Positions 1 through 7,917 of a stretch of 64,000 nt of DNA are shown here, piece after piece; position 1 is the first letter of the stretch; each line of letters begins with the position of its first letter. The position numbers were made by a program, and so were the translations under genes. The stretch comes from Achromobacter spanius. Its GTDB lineage: Bacteria; Pseudomonadota; Gammaproteobacteria; Burkholderiales; Burkholderiaceae_B. The DNA is taken from contig NZ_CP025030.1 of the NCBI RefSeq assembly GCF_002812705.1, forward strand, positions 2,480,001 to 2,544,000, read 5' to 3'. A model generated the notes under the pieces. The model was not told where the DNA came from. It was given only the letters and a program-made list of their open reading frames with translations, and searched no databases.

Positions 1-45
1 CGCGGCGGATGCGGCAACGATAAGCGCGCGCGAATGGCGTTTCAT
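1..45 (-). CDS. Exported protein, N-terminal fragment (cut by window edge)
   Basis: Only the first 15 codons are inside the window, reading MKRHSRALIVAASAA from an ATG whose complement is at 43-45. A purine-rich Shine-Dalgarno (AGGGAG) sits about 6 bases upstream. Two basic residues followed by a hydrophobic alanine-rich run look like the start of a Sec signal peptide, so the product is probably periplasmic or outer-membrane. The body lies outside the window and no function can be given. The upstream region carries a dyad element that also occurs upstream of the PAS regulator at 389-1123. Confidence 0.6.
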   Translation of the reverse strand, partial: MKRHSRALIVAASAA

Positions 46-388
46 GATGACTCCCTTGTTGGTCGGCAGAAGGTGTGCGGCGAAATTACGTTGTGGCGTC
101 GGTCGGACGGGGCGAGGATACCGTAGATTTTTTAATCAATTCCACCGTCCAAGGAAGTGTCGACTTCACGCTGACCGATGGTGGCGCATCTTCGTATCCG
201 GGACTTGGTTTTCATGCGCAGCATTTTTGTGTCGATGCTGCGATGGCGCGTATCCGTGAAAAATTGGCCACAAAGCTGGCCGATCATGATGCAGCGCCCG
301 CTACGCCGCGCAGTCGAGACCGTTAATAGCCGGTATCGCAACAGGACTACCTACGAAGTCCGAGCCGACCACATCGAGCTCATAGCCG
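46..388. other. Intergenic region upstream of the leftward exported protein
   Basis: This 343-base stretch lies between the start of the partial gene at 45 and the stop of the PAS regulator at 389. Short open frames here have no recognisable domains, so I call none of them a gene. It holds AT-richer patches around 127-140 and 221-232 and one strong feature, the dyad-containing element at 202-242. I see no obvious terminator for the PAS regulator. Confidence 0.5.
202..242. promoter_or_regulatory. Conserved dyad element, copy A
   Basis: The block starts GACTTGGTTTTC, then a 3-base variable spot, CGCAGC, a T-rich spacer and GATGCTGCG. Inside it is an inverted repeat CGCAGCAT / ATGCTGCG with exact 8-base arms at 217-224 and 235-242 and a 10-base spacer. 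A near copy is at 1198-1239. It lies about 157 bases upstream of the start at 45, in the same orientation relative to that leftward gene as copy B has to the PAS regulator. It is probably an operator for a common regulator; that function is inferred. Confidence 0.55.
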
Positions 389-1123
389 TTATGCACGCCC
401 GTCAGGAATACCCATAGCCGCCACCTCGCCCCGCCGCCGGCATTCGATCGGGTCGTAGAACCGATACCCCATTCCCCGCACCGTCGCGACCGGTAGCTCG
501 CGGTCGCAGGCTTGTTCTACCTTTCGGCGCAGGCGGCGCATCTGCGTATCCAGGCTGCGCCGGTCGTAGGTCCAGTAGTCCTTCCCAAGCGCTTCCACGA
601 TGGCTTTGCGGCTGGCGCCTTGGTCGTGCGCGGCAAGCGTGGCCAGGACGGTGTAGTCCTGGTGGGACAAGGGGATGGGCGACGCGCCGGGAGGCACCAG
701 GCTGGGCGGCGAATCGCAGAGTTGCCAGGGCAAGGGTTGCGGGGGCGCCGGCTTATCTTCCAAAGCGCTGCGCTGGATATGCCGCTCGGTGACGTCCCGG
801 GCGACCGCAACGCGGATCTGCTTGTCTGGATACCAGCGCGCCGACCACATGATGTGGACGACGCGTCCGTCCTTGCGCATGTAACGGTTCTCGAAATCGT
901 ATTGCAGCTTGCCGCTCATCAGCCGGCCGACCGCGGCCAGCGTTGCGGGCCGGTCGGCTTTATGGATCAGGTCCATCATCGGGCGCCCCACCATCTCTTC
1001 TGGCGTGTAGCCGAAGATCTGTTCGCAAGCGCCGGTCACGTTGAGAAATATGCCCGACTCGTCCACGACGCACACGGCGTCCAAAAGCATGGGCATCAGG
1101 TCGGCAGGCGGCGAAGCGGGCAT
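389..1123 (-). CDS. PAS-domain winged-helix one-component transcriptional regulator
   Basis: A 244-residue protein. A PAS domain covers about residues 9-115 (signatures CVVDESGIFLNV and RDVTERH). A proline-rich linker (about 123-150) follows, then an OmpR/PhoB-type winged helix (about 150-225) with MRRLRRKVEQ and VRGMGYRF. There is no receiver or kinase domain, so a PAS sensor is wired directly to a response-regulator-type DNA-binding head. An upstream in-frame ATG at 1243 would add 40 residues of unstructured, repeat-overlapping sequence. I prefer the ATG at 1123, just before the PAS fold, although its Shine-Dalgarno (GGAT) is weak. It is divergent from the autotransporter at 1386 and is a good candidate regulator of it. 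The ligand is unknown. Confidence 0.8.
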   Translation of the reverse strand: MPASPPADLMPMLLDAVCVVDESGIFLNVTGACEQIFGYTPEEMVGRPMMDLIHKADRPATLAAVGRLMSGKLQYDFENRYMRKDGRVVHIMWSARWYPDKQIRVAVARDVTERHIQRSALEDKPAPPQPLPWQLCDSPPSLVPPGASPIPLSHQDYTVLATLAAHDQGASRKAIVEALGKDYWTYDRRSLDTQMRRLRRKVEQACDRELPVATVRGMGYRFYDPIECRRRGEVAAMGIPDGRA

Positions 1124-1197
1124 GAGGATCCGTGGTTGGTATCGAAGCACCGGTAGACGCGCACCCGGGTGGGGTCGCGCGGCGCCAAGTTTAACCA

Positions 1198-1239
1198 GAC
1201 TTGGTTTTCGTTCGCAGCGTATTTTTTTTTGATGCCGCG
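1198..1239. promoter_or_regulatory. Conserved dyad element, copy B
   Basis: The near copy of the element at 202-242: the first 21 bases match at 19 positions and the last 9 at 8. An imperfect dyad CGCAGCGT / ATGCCGCG (1213-1220, 1232-1239) surrounds a run of nine T. A 14-base perfect palindrome GATGCCGCGGCATC overlaps its right end (1231-1244). It lies 75-116 bases upstream of the PAS regulator start and about 150 bases upstream of the autotransporter, in their shared control region. Confidence 0.55.
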
Positions 1240-1260
1240 GCATCGGAAAATCCAGCGCGT

Positions 1261-1300
1261 GCGCTCAGCTTTTCTCATTAATCGCGCTCAGTTTTGCTCA
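1261..1300. promoter_or_regulatory. Pair of direct repeats upstream of the autotransporter
   Basis: GCGCTCAGCTTTTCTCA (1261-1277) is repeated as GCGCTCAGTTTTGCTCA (1284-1300), offset by 23 bases, about two helical turns. OmpR-type winged-helix regulators usually bind tandem direct repeats, and such a regulator is encoded next door. The site is 86-125 bases upstream of the autotransporter start. Operator function is inferred. Confidence 0.4.
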
Positions 1301-1385
1301 GCTTCAGACGCGCGCAAATTTTTATACTCCTCGTCGCCGCGCCGGGATGCGAACGCCCCGGCTGCCCCAAACCTGGAAGCCAAGA

Positions 1386-4300
1386 ATGAAGCTCGTGCGC
1401 CTGTCACCCATGATTTCCCATATGCCTTTGCGTCCGCTTTCAGCGGGGATCGCCATGGCGGTTGCGGCCCTTGGCGTGCCATCCGCCGGTGCGGCGCCCA
1501 TCACCTGGGTCGGTGGTGGAGGCGGAGGGTTCTGGAGCGTCCCCGCGAACTGGGGCGGCACGCTGCCCAGCATGGCGGACGATGTCTATGTCGCAGCCAG
1601 CACGGTTCAGCTCGACGGCATGAGCGAAGCGGGCTCGCTGCTGGTAGGCGACACCGCCGCCGGCGCACTGGTGTTTCGGACGGGCGGAAGCCTGACTACC
1701 GGCAGCTTCGTGCTGGGCAATGGTGGTGGCTCAAGCGGGTCAGCCGTATTGGGGGGAGTTGGCGCCGGCAACGTCTGGAACTCCATGAACGGCACGATCG
1801 CCAAGGGCGTCAACAGCACGGGGTTCGTGACGGTGACGGATCCGGGGAGTCGGCTCGAAGTAGTGGCTAACTTGTTTGTGGGTGAGCTTGGAACCGCTGC
1901 GCTGGCCATCAACAATGGGGGCGTGGTGCAGGTAGGCGTTTTGGCAGCGGGGCGTGGCGGGGACGCCTGGGGGGACATCCAGGTGGCGGACGCAGGCTCC
2001 ACGTTGCAAGCCGGCACCTTGCTGGTTGGCGGCGATGAGTTCGGCCCGGCCAGCACGAGCGCTCGGGGCTCGGTGAGCGTAAAGGCGGGCGCGTCGCTTA
2101 TCGCCACCGAGATCAGCATTGCGGACTCGGCGCTTTCCACGGGTTCTGTCCAAGTGAGCGGCGCGGGATCGTCGCTGGATTCGGCACTGGCCGTAAAGGT
2201 GGGGCATCTTGGCGGCGGCGTGTTTGAACTCAGCGATGCGGGGCGCGTAACCAGCGGCGGTCTGGTCGCCGCCAATAAGGTGGGATCGACAGGCAGCGTC
2301 TCGCTGACGGGCGCCGGTTCGTCCTGGACCAGTTCCGGGCCTGTGGAAATCGGCAAAGAGGGCAGCGGCACGCTGCTGATAGGCGACGGCGCGACACTCA
2401 GCGGCACATCCGGCTTCGTCGGCATCGGTGCGGGCAGCGTCAGCACGGCCTCGATTGGCGGGGCGGGGGCTTCGTGGATCAACAGCGGGATTTTTGTTGT
2501 TGGCGACGCTAACGGCGCGCGGGGCGGCGTGGGTATTTCCAACGGCGGGCAACTCAGCAGCCTGAACGGCACCTTGGGCAGGCGCGCCGGGTCCTATGGC
2601 AACGTGACGATTTCGGGCGATGGGGCGAACTGGACGTCGACCGGCCCGGTGACCGTGGGGGATGCAGGCGAAGGACGCCTGCTGCTGATGTTTGGGGGCG
2701 CGCTGAACGCGAGTGAGGTCGTGATCGCGAACGCCGCTGGTTCCAAGGGCACGCTGGTCATGGGCACGCCGGCGGATTTTGGCGCGGCGCCAGTCGGTGT
2801 GCTGAACGCGCCGGTGCTGCGCTTTGGCGCGGGGGATGGCGAATTGCTGTTCAACTTCGTCGGCCCGGCCCTGACGTATGGCGGCAGCATTCAAGGCAAT
2901 GGCCGGGTCAACATTCTGTCGGGCGACGTAATCCTGACTGGCACCAGCAGCAACACCGGCTTGACGACGGTGTCGGCAAGCTCGCTGACGGTCAATGGCG
3001 CGCTGGCGGGGCCGGTCAGCGTGGGCGCGGGCGCCACGTTGCGTGGGTCGGGTTCGGTGGGGTCGACCACATTGGCCGCCGGGTCGGTGTTGAGCCCCGG
3101 CAATTCGATCGGCACATTGACGGTCAATGGCGACCTGACCTTCGCGCCTGGCGCAACCTACCGCGTCGAAGCGGCGCCGGCATCGGCCAACAGCGATCGG
3201 GTGGTGGTGAACGGCATTGCGCGCCTGGCCGGTTCGGTGCTGCACGTCGGGCCGGACGGCAACTTTACGCCCAACCTGAGCTACACCATTCTTAGCGCCA
3301 ATTCGGTGCAGGGCAAGTTCGAGAGTGTGTCGTCGAACTATGCCTTCCTGGATCCCCAGCTTTCCTACAGCGCGACGGACGTGAAGCTGGGCTTGCTGCA
3401 GACGCGCACCTTTCCTACGGGCGCCAATACGCCCAACCAGCGCGCCGTGGCCGGCGCCCTGGAAAGCATGGGCGCCGACAGCGCGTTGCGCCAGTACGCG
3501 GCGACGTTGGCGGTGGGCCAGACCGAAGACGCCTTCGACAGCCTGTCGGGTGAAGTACACGCCAGCGTGTCCAGCACGCTGCTTCAGGGCGCGGCGCAGG
3601 TGCGCGAGACACCCTTGGCCAAGCTGCGCGCGAACCTTCAGGCGACTGCGCGGGCAGGGACGCCCACCGCCGCCGTGGGCGTATCGGATGCCCCGGCTTC
3701 AACCGGCGCAATGCCCGTGTCCGGCGCCTTGCCGGCCTGGGCCGAGGTCGTGGGCAATTGGCAGACCATTGATGCAGACGGCAACGCCGCGCAAATCCGC
3801 CAGCACGTCGGCGGACTCTTCGTGGGCGCCGATCGTGCCGTGGGCGCGGGCTGGCGCGTTGGCGGCGCACTGGGCTACACCGACAGCAAGGCCCGTGTCG
3901 ACGAACGGTCTTCACAGGCGGACGTGTCCAGTTACAGCGCGCTGGTCTATGGCGGAAAGTCCTTTGCCGCCGGGCCCGGCGCCTGGCAGTTCCTGGCGGG
4001 CGCGGGCTACACGTGGCACGACATCTCCACGCGGCGCTATGCCAACAGTCAAACCGCCGCGTTGACGGCGGACTATGGCGCCAGCACCAGCCAGGTGTTC
4101 ACGGAATTGGCGTATGCAAGGCAAGTGGGGGAACGCACCACGCTGGAGCCGTTCGTCGGCCTGGCCTGGAGCGACCTGCGCACGCGTGGCTTTGCCGAAA
4201 GCGGCGGCGACGCCCCGCTGTCGGGCGAGTCCGGCAGCACGCAGCAAACCTATACAACGTTAGGTCTGCGCGCGGCGCAAGGCTTCGAGGCCGCCGGCCG

Positions 4301-4556
4301 TCAGGGCAGGGTGTTCGGCACCGTGGGCTGGCGCCACGTGTTCGGCGACGTGAAGCCGGAATCGGTACTGGCGTTTGATGCGGGGCAGCCGTTCACCGTC
4401 GCGGGCACGCCCATCGGGCGCGACGCGGCGCTGGTGGAGTTAGGGGCCGAAATGGAGATTGCGCGCACGGCGTCGGTGCGGCTAGGGTATGCCGGACAAT
4501 ATGCCGGCGACAGCCGCGAGCATACGCTCACCGCGAATGTGCGCTGGCAGTTTTAA
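1386..4556 (+). CDS. Type Va autotransporter adhesin with T5SS/PEP-CTERM-type repeats
   Basis: 1,056 residues from the ATG at 1386, which has GGAAG about 6 bases upstream; an in-frame codon at 1347 is also possible. A long signal peptide ends near AGAA before PITW. The glycine/serine-rich passenger (to about residue 780) has recurring units of about 50 residues with VGxxGxGxLxIxxGxxL and GSxGxVxxxGxGxxW, the pattern of T5SS/PEP-CTERM-associated beta-helix repeats. The last 270 or so residues form an autotransporter beta-barrel (AWAEVVGNW, FVGLAWSDLRT) ending in VRWQF with the terminal aromatic expected for BAM insertion. The product should be a surface-displayed beta-helix; its ligand is unknown. 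It is divergent from the PAS regulator and converges on the LysR gene with an 8-base gap. Confidence 0.88.
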   Translation: MKLVRLSPMISHMPLRPLSAGIAMAVAALGVPSAGAAPITWVGGGGGGFWSVPANWGGTLPSMADDVYVAASTVQLDGMSEAGSLLVGDTAAGALVFRTGGSLTTGSFVLGNGGGSSGSAVLGGVGAGNVWNSMNGTIAKGVNSTGFVTVTDPGSRLEVVANLFVGELGTAALAINNGGVVQVGVLAAGRGGDAWGDIQVADAGSTLQAGTLLVGGDEFGPASTSARGSVSVKAGASLIATEISIADSALSTGSVQVSGAGSSLDSALAVKVGHLGGGVFELSDAGRVTSGGLVAANKVGSTGSVSLTGAGSSWTSSGPVEIGKEGSGTLLIGDGATLSGTSGFVGIGAGSVSTASIGGAGASWINSGIFVVGDANGARGGVGISNGGQLSSLNGTLGRRAGSYGNVTISGDGANWTSTGPVTVGDAGEGRLLLMFGGALNASEVVIANAAGSKGTLVMGTPADFGAAPVGVLNAPVLRFGAGDGELLFNFVGPALTYGGSIQGNGRVNILSGDVILTGTSSNTGLTTVSASSLTVNGALAGPVSVGAGATLRGSGSVGSTTLAAGSVLSPGNSIGTLTVNGDLTFAPGATYRVEAAPASANSDRVVVNGIARLAGSVLHVGPDGNFTPNLSYTILSANSVQGKFESVSSNYAFLDPQLSYSATDVKLGLLQTRTFPTGANTPNQRAVAGALESMGADSALRQYAATLAVGQTEDAFDSLSGEVHASVSSTLLQGAAQVRETPLAKLRANLQATARAGTPTAAVGVSDAPASTGAMPVSGALPAWAEVVGNWQTIDADGNAAQIRQHVGGLFVGADRAVGAGWRVGGALGYTDSKARVDERSSQADVSSYSALVYGGKSFAAGPGAWQFLAGAGYTWHDISTRRYANSQTAALTADYGASTSQVFTELAYARQVGERTTLEPFVGLAWSDLRTRGFAESGGDAPLSGESGSTQQTYTTLGLRAAQGFEAAGRQGRVFGTVGWRHVFGDVKPESVLAFDAGQPFTVAGTPIGRDAALVELGAEMEIARTASVRLGYAGQYAGDSREHTLTANVRWQF

Positions 4557-4564
4557 CTGCGCCT

Positions 4565-5518
4565 TCACGCCGGCTTGCGCGCGGGACGCTGCCTTTCCCA
4601 ATCCTGCATATGCCGCTCAATATGCTCGCGAATGAAGTCGGCAAGCACGCGGGTCGCCATCGACGGAAAGCGGTTGGGCGCAGTAAGCAGGTAGATGGCG
4701 TCGCCGACGCCTTCGGGTTCAAACTCGGGCAGCACTTCAAGCAGTTCCCGGTCGCGCAACTGTTTCCATACCGCGTAGCGGGGCAGCAAGGCCACGCCCA
4801 GCCCCGCCAGGACCGCGTCCCGCAGGAACGGATAGTCGCCCGATTGCAGCCTGGGCGTCACGCGCAGGATCAGCGGGTCTCCGTGCTCCTGCTTCAAGCG
4901 CAGGTCAAAGCGGCGGCCCAGGGACTGCGGGGCAATCAGATCGCATCGCCCCAAGTGCTCCATCTTCTGCACCGGCTCGGCGTCCGCCAGGAATGCCGGC
5001 GACGCGCACAGGCACCATTGGATGCCGCACACACGACGCGCAACATGGTCCTCGGGCGGCGATGAGGTGATCTTCAGCGCCATGTCGACTTCGGCGGAGA
5101 TCAGGTCTCCGATGCCGTCGTTGATATGCACGCGCAGCGAAATGTCGGGATGCGCGCGCGCGAATTCAAGCAGCACAGGCGCCAGATACAGATGCCCCAG
5201 GCCCGTCGGCAGCCGGATGCGCACGTCTCCCCTGACGGCGCCATCCAGGCTATCGATGGCGGCTTGCACCGCGCGCATCTCGTCCAACAGGCGGATGCCG
5301 TGCTGATACAGCAACTGGCCGGCCTGCGTCAGCTCGACATGCCGCGTGGTGCGCCGGAAAAGCTGCGCGCCCAGGTCCAGCTCAAGCCGCTTGAGCCGAT
5401 GCGACATGTTCGATCGCGTCATGCCGCAGCGCACGGCGGCGGCGCTCAGATTGCGCGATTCCACCATTGCCACGAAGAGTCTGACCAGGTTCAGGTCCGG
5501 CATATTGTCAATCATCAT
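4565..5518 (-). CDS. LysR-family transcriptional regulator
   Basis: 317 residues with an N-terminal winged HTH at about 7-65 (LNLVRLFVAMVESRNLSAAA, then the recognition helix around RSNMSHRLKRLE) and a periplasmic-binding-like effector domain after about residue 92 (DVRIRLPTGLGHLY). The start is uncertain: ATG occurs at 5518, 5515 and 5503, and LysR proteins of this subfamily often begin MPDLN, which would be 5503. It is divergent from the CoA-transferase operon at 5606, the classic LysR arrangement, and probably controls it. ATTGTC-type motifs lie in the shared interval. Confidence 0.9.
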   Translation of the reverse strand: MMIDNMPDLNLVRLFVAMVESRNLSAAAVRCGMTRSNMSHRLKRLELDLGAQLFRRTTRHVELTQAGQLLYQHGIRLLDEMRAVQAAIDSLDGAVRGDVRIRLPTGLGHLYLAPVLLEFARAHPDISLRVHINDGIGDLISAEVDMALKITSSPPEDHVARRVCGIQWCLCASPAFLADAEPVQKMEHLGRCDLIAPQSLGRRFDLRLKQEHGDPLILRVTPRLQSGDYPFLRDAVLAGLGVALLPRYAVWKQLRDRELLEVLPEFEPEGVGDAIYLLTAPNRFPSMATRVLADFIREHIERHMQDWERQRPARKPA

Positions 5519-5554
5519 TCACCATTCAAGGCACAAACAGGTGGATTGTCCAAT
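5504..5554. promoter_or_regulatory. Candidate LysR operator pair
   Basis: Two short dyads, ATTGTCAAT (5504-5512) and ATTGTCCAAT (5545-5554), are 41 bases apart. A half-like copy CATTGTCC begins at 5581. They lie at the LysR 5' end and in the 87-base divergent interval, as expected for autoregulatory and activating sites. The motif is short, so confidence is limited. Confidence 0.3.
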
Positions 5555-5605
5555 GATGTCGGCGAGTCTAGCATCGACCGCATTGTCCTAGCCGCTATCG
5601 CACCC

Positions 5606-6853
5606 ATGCCGACCACGCCGATCGACCCTACATCCGGCCCGTATTCAGGCCCGCATTCAGGCCCGCATTCAGGCCCATATTCAGGCCTGCGCGTACTGGA
5701 CCTGAGTCAGGGAATCGCGGGCCCTTACTGCGCCCAGATTCTCTGGGAGCAAGGCGCGGATGTCGTGAAAGTGGAGCCTCCGGACGGTGATTGGGGCCGC
5801 CATGTCGGCGTCGTGCGCGACGGTGAAAGCGCGCTGTCGATCGCCTACAACGTGGGCAAGCGCGGCGTATGCGTGGATGCCCGCCAGCCTCGGGGCAAAG
5901 CCTTGCTGGCGCAAATGGCGCAACGTGCCGATGTCTTGATCCAGAATTTCCGTCCCGGCGTCGCCGAGCGCATGGGCGTGGGCTACGACAGTCTGGCGGA
6001 GCGCTGCCCGGGCCTGGTGTACGTGTCCATCAGCGGCTACGGGCCGGATGGCCCTTGCGCGAACGCGCCGGCGTCGGACTCGGTGATGCAGGCCGACAGC
6101 GGGCTGATGTTCGCGAACCAGACGCCCGAGGGCGAGCCGCGCCGGATCGGCCTGCTGATGGCCGACATCGCCACGGCGCTGTATGCCGTCCAAGCCACCA
6201 GTGCCGCGCTGTATCAGCAGGCGCGTGGGGGCCGAGGCCAGCACGTGCAGTTGAGCCTGTTCCAGGCCTGCGCCGCATTGCAGGTCAACGACATCCTGGC
6301 GTTCGGCATGGCGGGCGCACGCGCGACGGGCGCGGTCAGCGCGCCCAACGGCGTGTTCAGTACGGCGGACGCAAGCCTGTCGGTCCTGGCGCTGAACAAC
6401 GACCAGTTCGCGCGGCTTTGCCGTGCGCTGGAGCGTACCGACTGGCTGACCGACCCGGCGCTATCCAGCAACGAAGGTCGCATGGCGCAGCGCGAGCGTC
6501 TGCATCGCGAACTGGCCGCTCAGCTTGCGGCGCAACCTGCCGCGCACTGGGTCGAGCGCTTCGCGCGCGAAGATGTGTTGCATGCGCGGGTCAGGGACTA
6601 CGACAGCTTGGCCACGCACCCGCAGGCCGCGCATATCGGCCTGCTGGATTCCCTGGCGCAGCCCGGTGGCGAGCCACTGCCGTTCGCGCGCGTGCCAGGC
6701 GCGGCTGCGCGCCGGCCATTGCAAGCCGCGCCCGCGATCGGCCAGCATACGGTTGCCGTGCTGACGGAGTGGGGGGTGCCGCCGTCGGACATTCAGTCCA
6801 TGCTGGACATGGGCGTGCTGCGCCAAGCGTCATCTGCTCAAGGGGAGTACTGA
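5606..6853 (+). CDS. CaiB/BaiF-type (family III) CoA-transferase
   Basis: 415 residues. Family III CoA-transferases move CoA between acids and acyl-CoA esters. The fold begins with GLRVLDLSQGIAGPYCAQIL and GADVVKVEPPDGDWGR, includes VLIQNFRPGVAERMGVGYD, and has the conserved catalytic-aspartate region near SDSVMQADSGLM. The protein is complete at a normal length. The ATG at 5606 is the first in-frame start after the divergent LysR promoter. Its first 28 residues include four copies of P-Y/H-S-G encoded by a 12-base tandem repeat. It overlaps the next gene as TGATG, so translation is coupled. The substrate is unknown. Confidence 0.88.
   Translation: MPTTPIDPTSGPYSGPHSGPHSGPYSGLRVLDLSQGIAGPYCAQILWEQGADVVKVEPPDGDWGRHVGVVRDGESALSIAYNVGKRGVCVDARQPRGKALLAQMAQRADVLIQNFRPGVAERMGVGYDSLAERCPGLVYVSISGYGPDGPCANAPASDSVMQADSGLMFANQTPEGEPRRIGLLMADIATALYAVQATSAALYQQARGGRGQHVQLSLFQACAALQVNDILAFGMAGARATGAVSAPNGVFSTADASLSVLALNNDQFARLCRALERTDWLTDPALSSNEGRMAQRERLHRELAAQLAAQPAAHWVERFAREDVLHARVRDYDSLATHPQAAHIGLLDSLAQPGGEPLPFARVPGAAARRPLQAAPAIGQHTVAVLTEWGVPPSDIQSMLDMGVLRQASSAQGEY
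5636..5683 (+). repeat. 12-base tandem repeat, four copies, inside the CoA-transferase N-terminus
   Basis: Units GGCCCGTATTCA, GGCCCGCATTCA (twice) and GGCCCATATTCA follow without a gap. Each encodes G-P-(Y/H)-S, so copy-number change would lengthen or shorten a flexible N-terminal tail without shifting the frame. The tract sits just before the conserved start of the CoA-transferase fold. Confidence 0.9.
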
Positions 6854-7917
6854 TGCGCGCGCTGATCTGCCATCGCCATGGTCCGGTTGAAGACGTCTTG
6901 CCGGGCGACATGCCGGACGCCCCGGCCCCTGGCGCCCACGACGTCACGGTTGCCGTGGAGGTCGCAAGCGTCAGCCACGCAACCAAGCTGCTGATCGAAG
7001 GGCGCTATCAAAGCCGGCCGCCCCTGCCATTCGTGCCTGGCACCGAAGCGGCCGGGCGCGTGATTGCTTGCGGGGCGGAAGTCACGCGTCTGAAGCCGGG
7101 CGACAAGGTGGTGGCGCTGTCGCGCTGGGGTTGCTACGCGGAACAACTGACCTTGCCCGAGCACACCGTCTATCCCGTGCCGGACGACTTGCCGCTGCTG
7201 TCCGCGCTGCCCATTCCCATTTCCTACGGGACGGCCTGGTGCGCCTTGCTGTGGCGCGCCGCCATGCAGCCGGGCGACACGGTGCTGGTGCTGGGGGCCG
7301 GGTCTGGCGTCGGCTTGGCGGCGGTGGAGATCGCTTCGTCGTTGGGCGCCTCGGTGCTGGCCTGCGCCAGCACCGAGGCCAAACGCCAGGCCGCGCTGGC
7401 GGCGGGCGCCGCGCATGCGTTTGCCGCCGACGAAAATATGGTGCAGGCGGTCAAGGCGGCAAGTGGCGGGCGCGGCGCCGACGTGGTGCTGGATGCCGTG
7501 GGGGGTGACGCCTTCGAGCGCAGCGTGCGGGCGGCGGCGGCCAATGCGCGGATGGTCTCGGTGGGCTTCGCCAGTGGCCGCGTGCCCGACGTGCCCCTGA
7601 ACCTGCTGCTTGTGAAGAACATTGCCCTGCATGGGTTTTTCTTTGGCCGCTACATCGGTTGGACGCCTGCTGACGAACGCATCGTCCACGCGCCCGCCAT
7701 GCAGCGCACGATGTCCACTTTGTTTGACTGGGCCCGCAGCAAGCGGATCCGGCCAGCTGTAACGGCGGTCTATCCGATCACCGGTCTTGCCGCAGCACTC
7801 GCCGCCCTGGAAAGCCGACAAGTCGTCGGCAAGGTGGCGATCACAATAACGACGGAGACAAACCCATGCATGCCATCACCGCCCGACTCGCCCGCAGGGC
7901 GAGCCGCTCCCGCGTAG
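6853..7917 (+). CDS. NAD(P)H:quinone oxidoreductase-like medium-chain dehydrogenase
   Basis: 354 residues of the zinc-independent MDR/quinone oxidoreductase family. A GroES-like domain (about 1-120, with PFVPGTEAAGRV and GDKVVALSRWGCYAEQ) precedes a Rossmann domain with GAGSGVGLAAVEIA. The catalytic zinc ligands of true alcohol dehydrogenases are not evident. The ATG overlaps the CoA-transferase stop (TGATG) and has GGGGAG upstream. The normal family C-terminus would fall near VVGKVAITI. Here the frame runs on for about 20 further residues into the start of the next gene, a 52-base overlap in a different frame. It probably reduces an enoyl or unsaturated carbonyl intermediate made with the CoA-transferase. 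Confidence 0.85.
   Translation: MRALICHRHGPVEDVLPGDMPDAPAPGAHDVTVAVEVASVSHATKLLIEGRYQSRPPLPFVPGTEAAGRVIACGAEVTRLKPGDKVVALSRWGCYAEQLTLPEHTVYPVPDDLPLLSALPIPISYGTAWCALLWRAAMQPGDTVLVLGAGSGVGLAAVEIASSLGASVLACASTEAKRQAALAAGAAHAFAADENMVQAVKAASGGRGADVVLDAVGGDAFERSVRAAAANARMVSVGFASGRVPDVPLNLLLVKNIALHGFFFGRYIGWTPADERIVHAPAMQRTMSTLFDWARSKRIRPAVTAVYPITGLAAALAALESRQVVGKVAITITTETNPCMPSPPDSPAGRAAPA

Noticed and set aside
132-341. Small - strand open frame overlapping the conserved element upstream of the first gene
   Set aside because: No ribosome site, no domain, and its sequence similarity to the PAS regulator leader is explained by the shared regulatory element.
1740-3560. A 606-codon open frame on the - strand inside the autotransporter
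   Set aside because: Shadow of the repeat-rich passenger; composition is Arg/His/Ala/Gly-rich without a fold, and the + strand protein is clearly real.
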